Positions 63,892 through 64,000 of a DNA stretch of 64,000 nucleotides are shown here, piece by piece; the first letter of the stretch is position 1; each line of letters opens with the position of its first letter. The stretch lies in the NCBI RefSeq assembly GCF_002105155.1, contig NW_019029050.1, positions 62,001 to 126,000 on the forward strand, read 5' to 3'. Made by a program: the position numbers and the translations under genes. The DNA comes from Lobosporangium transversale (Eukaryota > Mortierellomycota > Mortierellomycetes > Mortierellales > Mortierellaceae). The notes under the pieces were generated by a model. That model saw only the letters and a list, made by a program, of their open reading frames with translations. It did no database searches and was not told the origin of the DNA.

Positions 63892-64000
63892 CATGTGTTC
63901 TCTGTATAACAAACCTCCATCAGCAATCTTTTACTTTTTTTGTTATAACACTGGTAATAACAAAGAACACTTGAATTAGCCATTTAGGAGCCATCAACAA
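63300..64000. other. Upstream region of ARPC3, homopolymer-rich
   Basis: Three long T runs (about 63587-63614, 63643-63666 and 63861-63888) and a (TC)n stretch (about 63670-63688) dominate. Open frames here are translations of these runs. No gene was recognised to the window edge. Confidence 0.5.

Noticed and set aside
63407-63974. ORFs with poly-Phe or poly-Lys stretches near the right edge
   Set aside because: They are translations of T runs and a TC repeat, with no domain or splice logic.

Overview
This window is nuclear DNA of a filamentous fungus. It is gene-dense, with short introns (mostly 50-150 bases), GT-AG splice sites and no operons. Many introns and spacers carry long A/T homopolymers. 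Several genes are better known from animals and early-diverging fungi than from Ascomycota: FAM114, L-2-hydroxyglutarate dehydrogenase, METTL22, UBE2O, SPATA5/AFG2, an MTFR1-like protein and a Stealth-family protein. There is also a possible Crinkler-type header. This mix suggests an early-diverging lineage (Mucoromycota/Mortierellomycota type). I cannot name a species, and the placement is inference. I rebuilt most gene models by splicing the reading frames by hand; wherever exon lengths are given they sum to a whole number of codons.

Layout. 0.1-4.2 kb: 3' part of a FAM114 gene (+), converging on a secreted LPMO-like gene (-). 4.2-6.7 kb: long spacer. 6.7-11.5 kb: three minus-strand genes (L2HGDH, YjbQ/UPF0047, METTL22). 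11.9-17.1 kb: Stealth glycan phosphotransferase and an MFS transporter (+). 17.3-19.7 kb: an Mpv17/Sym1-type protein split by a large LEA-like repeat block (-). 20.4-22.8 kb: O-fucosyltransferase-like gene (+), then a broken elongation factor 2 fragment. 23.7-27.5 kb: BAR/IMD-like (Ivy1-like) protein (+). 27.7-37.8 kb: a minus-strand run of MRE11, a YVC1/TRPY vacuolar channel, an alpha/beta hydrolase and a RING-H2 membrane protein. 37.8-39.8 kb: spacer with coding-like relics. 39.8-42.1 kb: UNC93-like MFS protein (+). 42.2-45.7 kb: AFG2/SPATA5 (-), diverging from UBE2O (45.9-50.2 kb, +). 50.2-52.0 kb: remnant-rich spacer. 52.0-55.1 kb: TFIIB and an aldo-keto reductase (+). 55.2-57.7 kb: VPS36 (-), diverging from a DPH6-like enzyme (58.0-58.9 kb, +). 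59.2-62.1 kb: MTFR1-like protein (+). 62.4-63.3 kb: ARPC3 (-).

The genes are mostly unrelated housekeeping functions and form no obvious pathway cluster. Loose themes are vacuole/endosome membranes (YVC1, VPS36, Ivy1-like, RING-H2), glycan work (Stealth, O-FucT, LPMO-like) and ubiquitin (UBE2O, RING-H2, VPS36). The most unusual object is the Mpv17-family gene, whose LEA-like repeats are arranged as a duplicated two-unit block. No rRNA, CRISPR array or convincing tRNA gene was seen.
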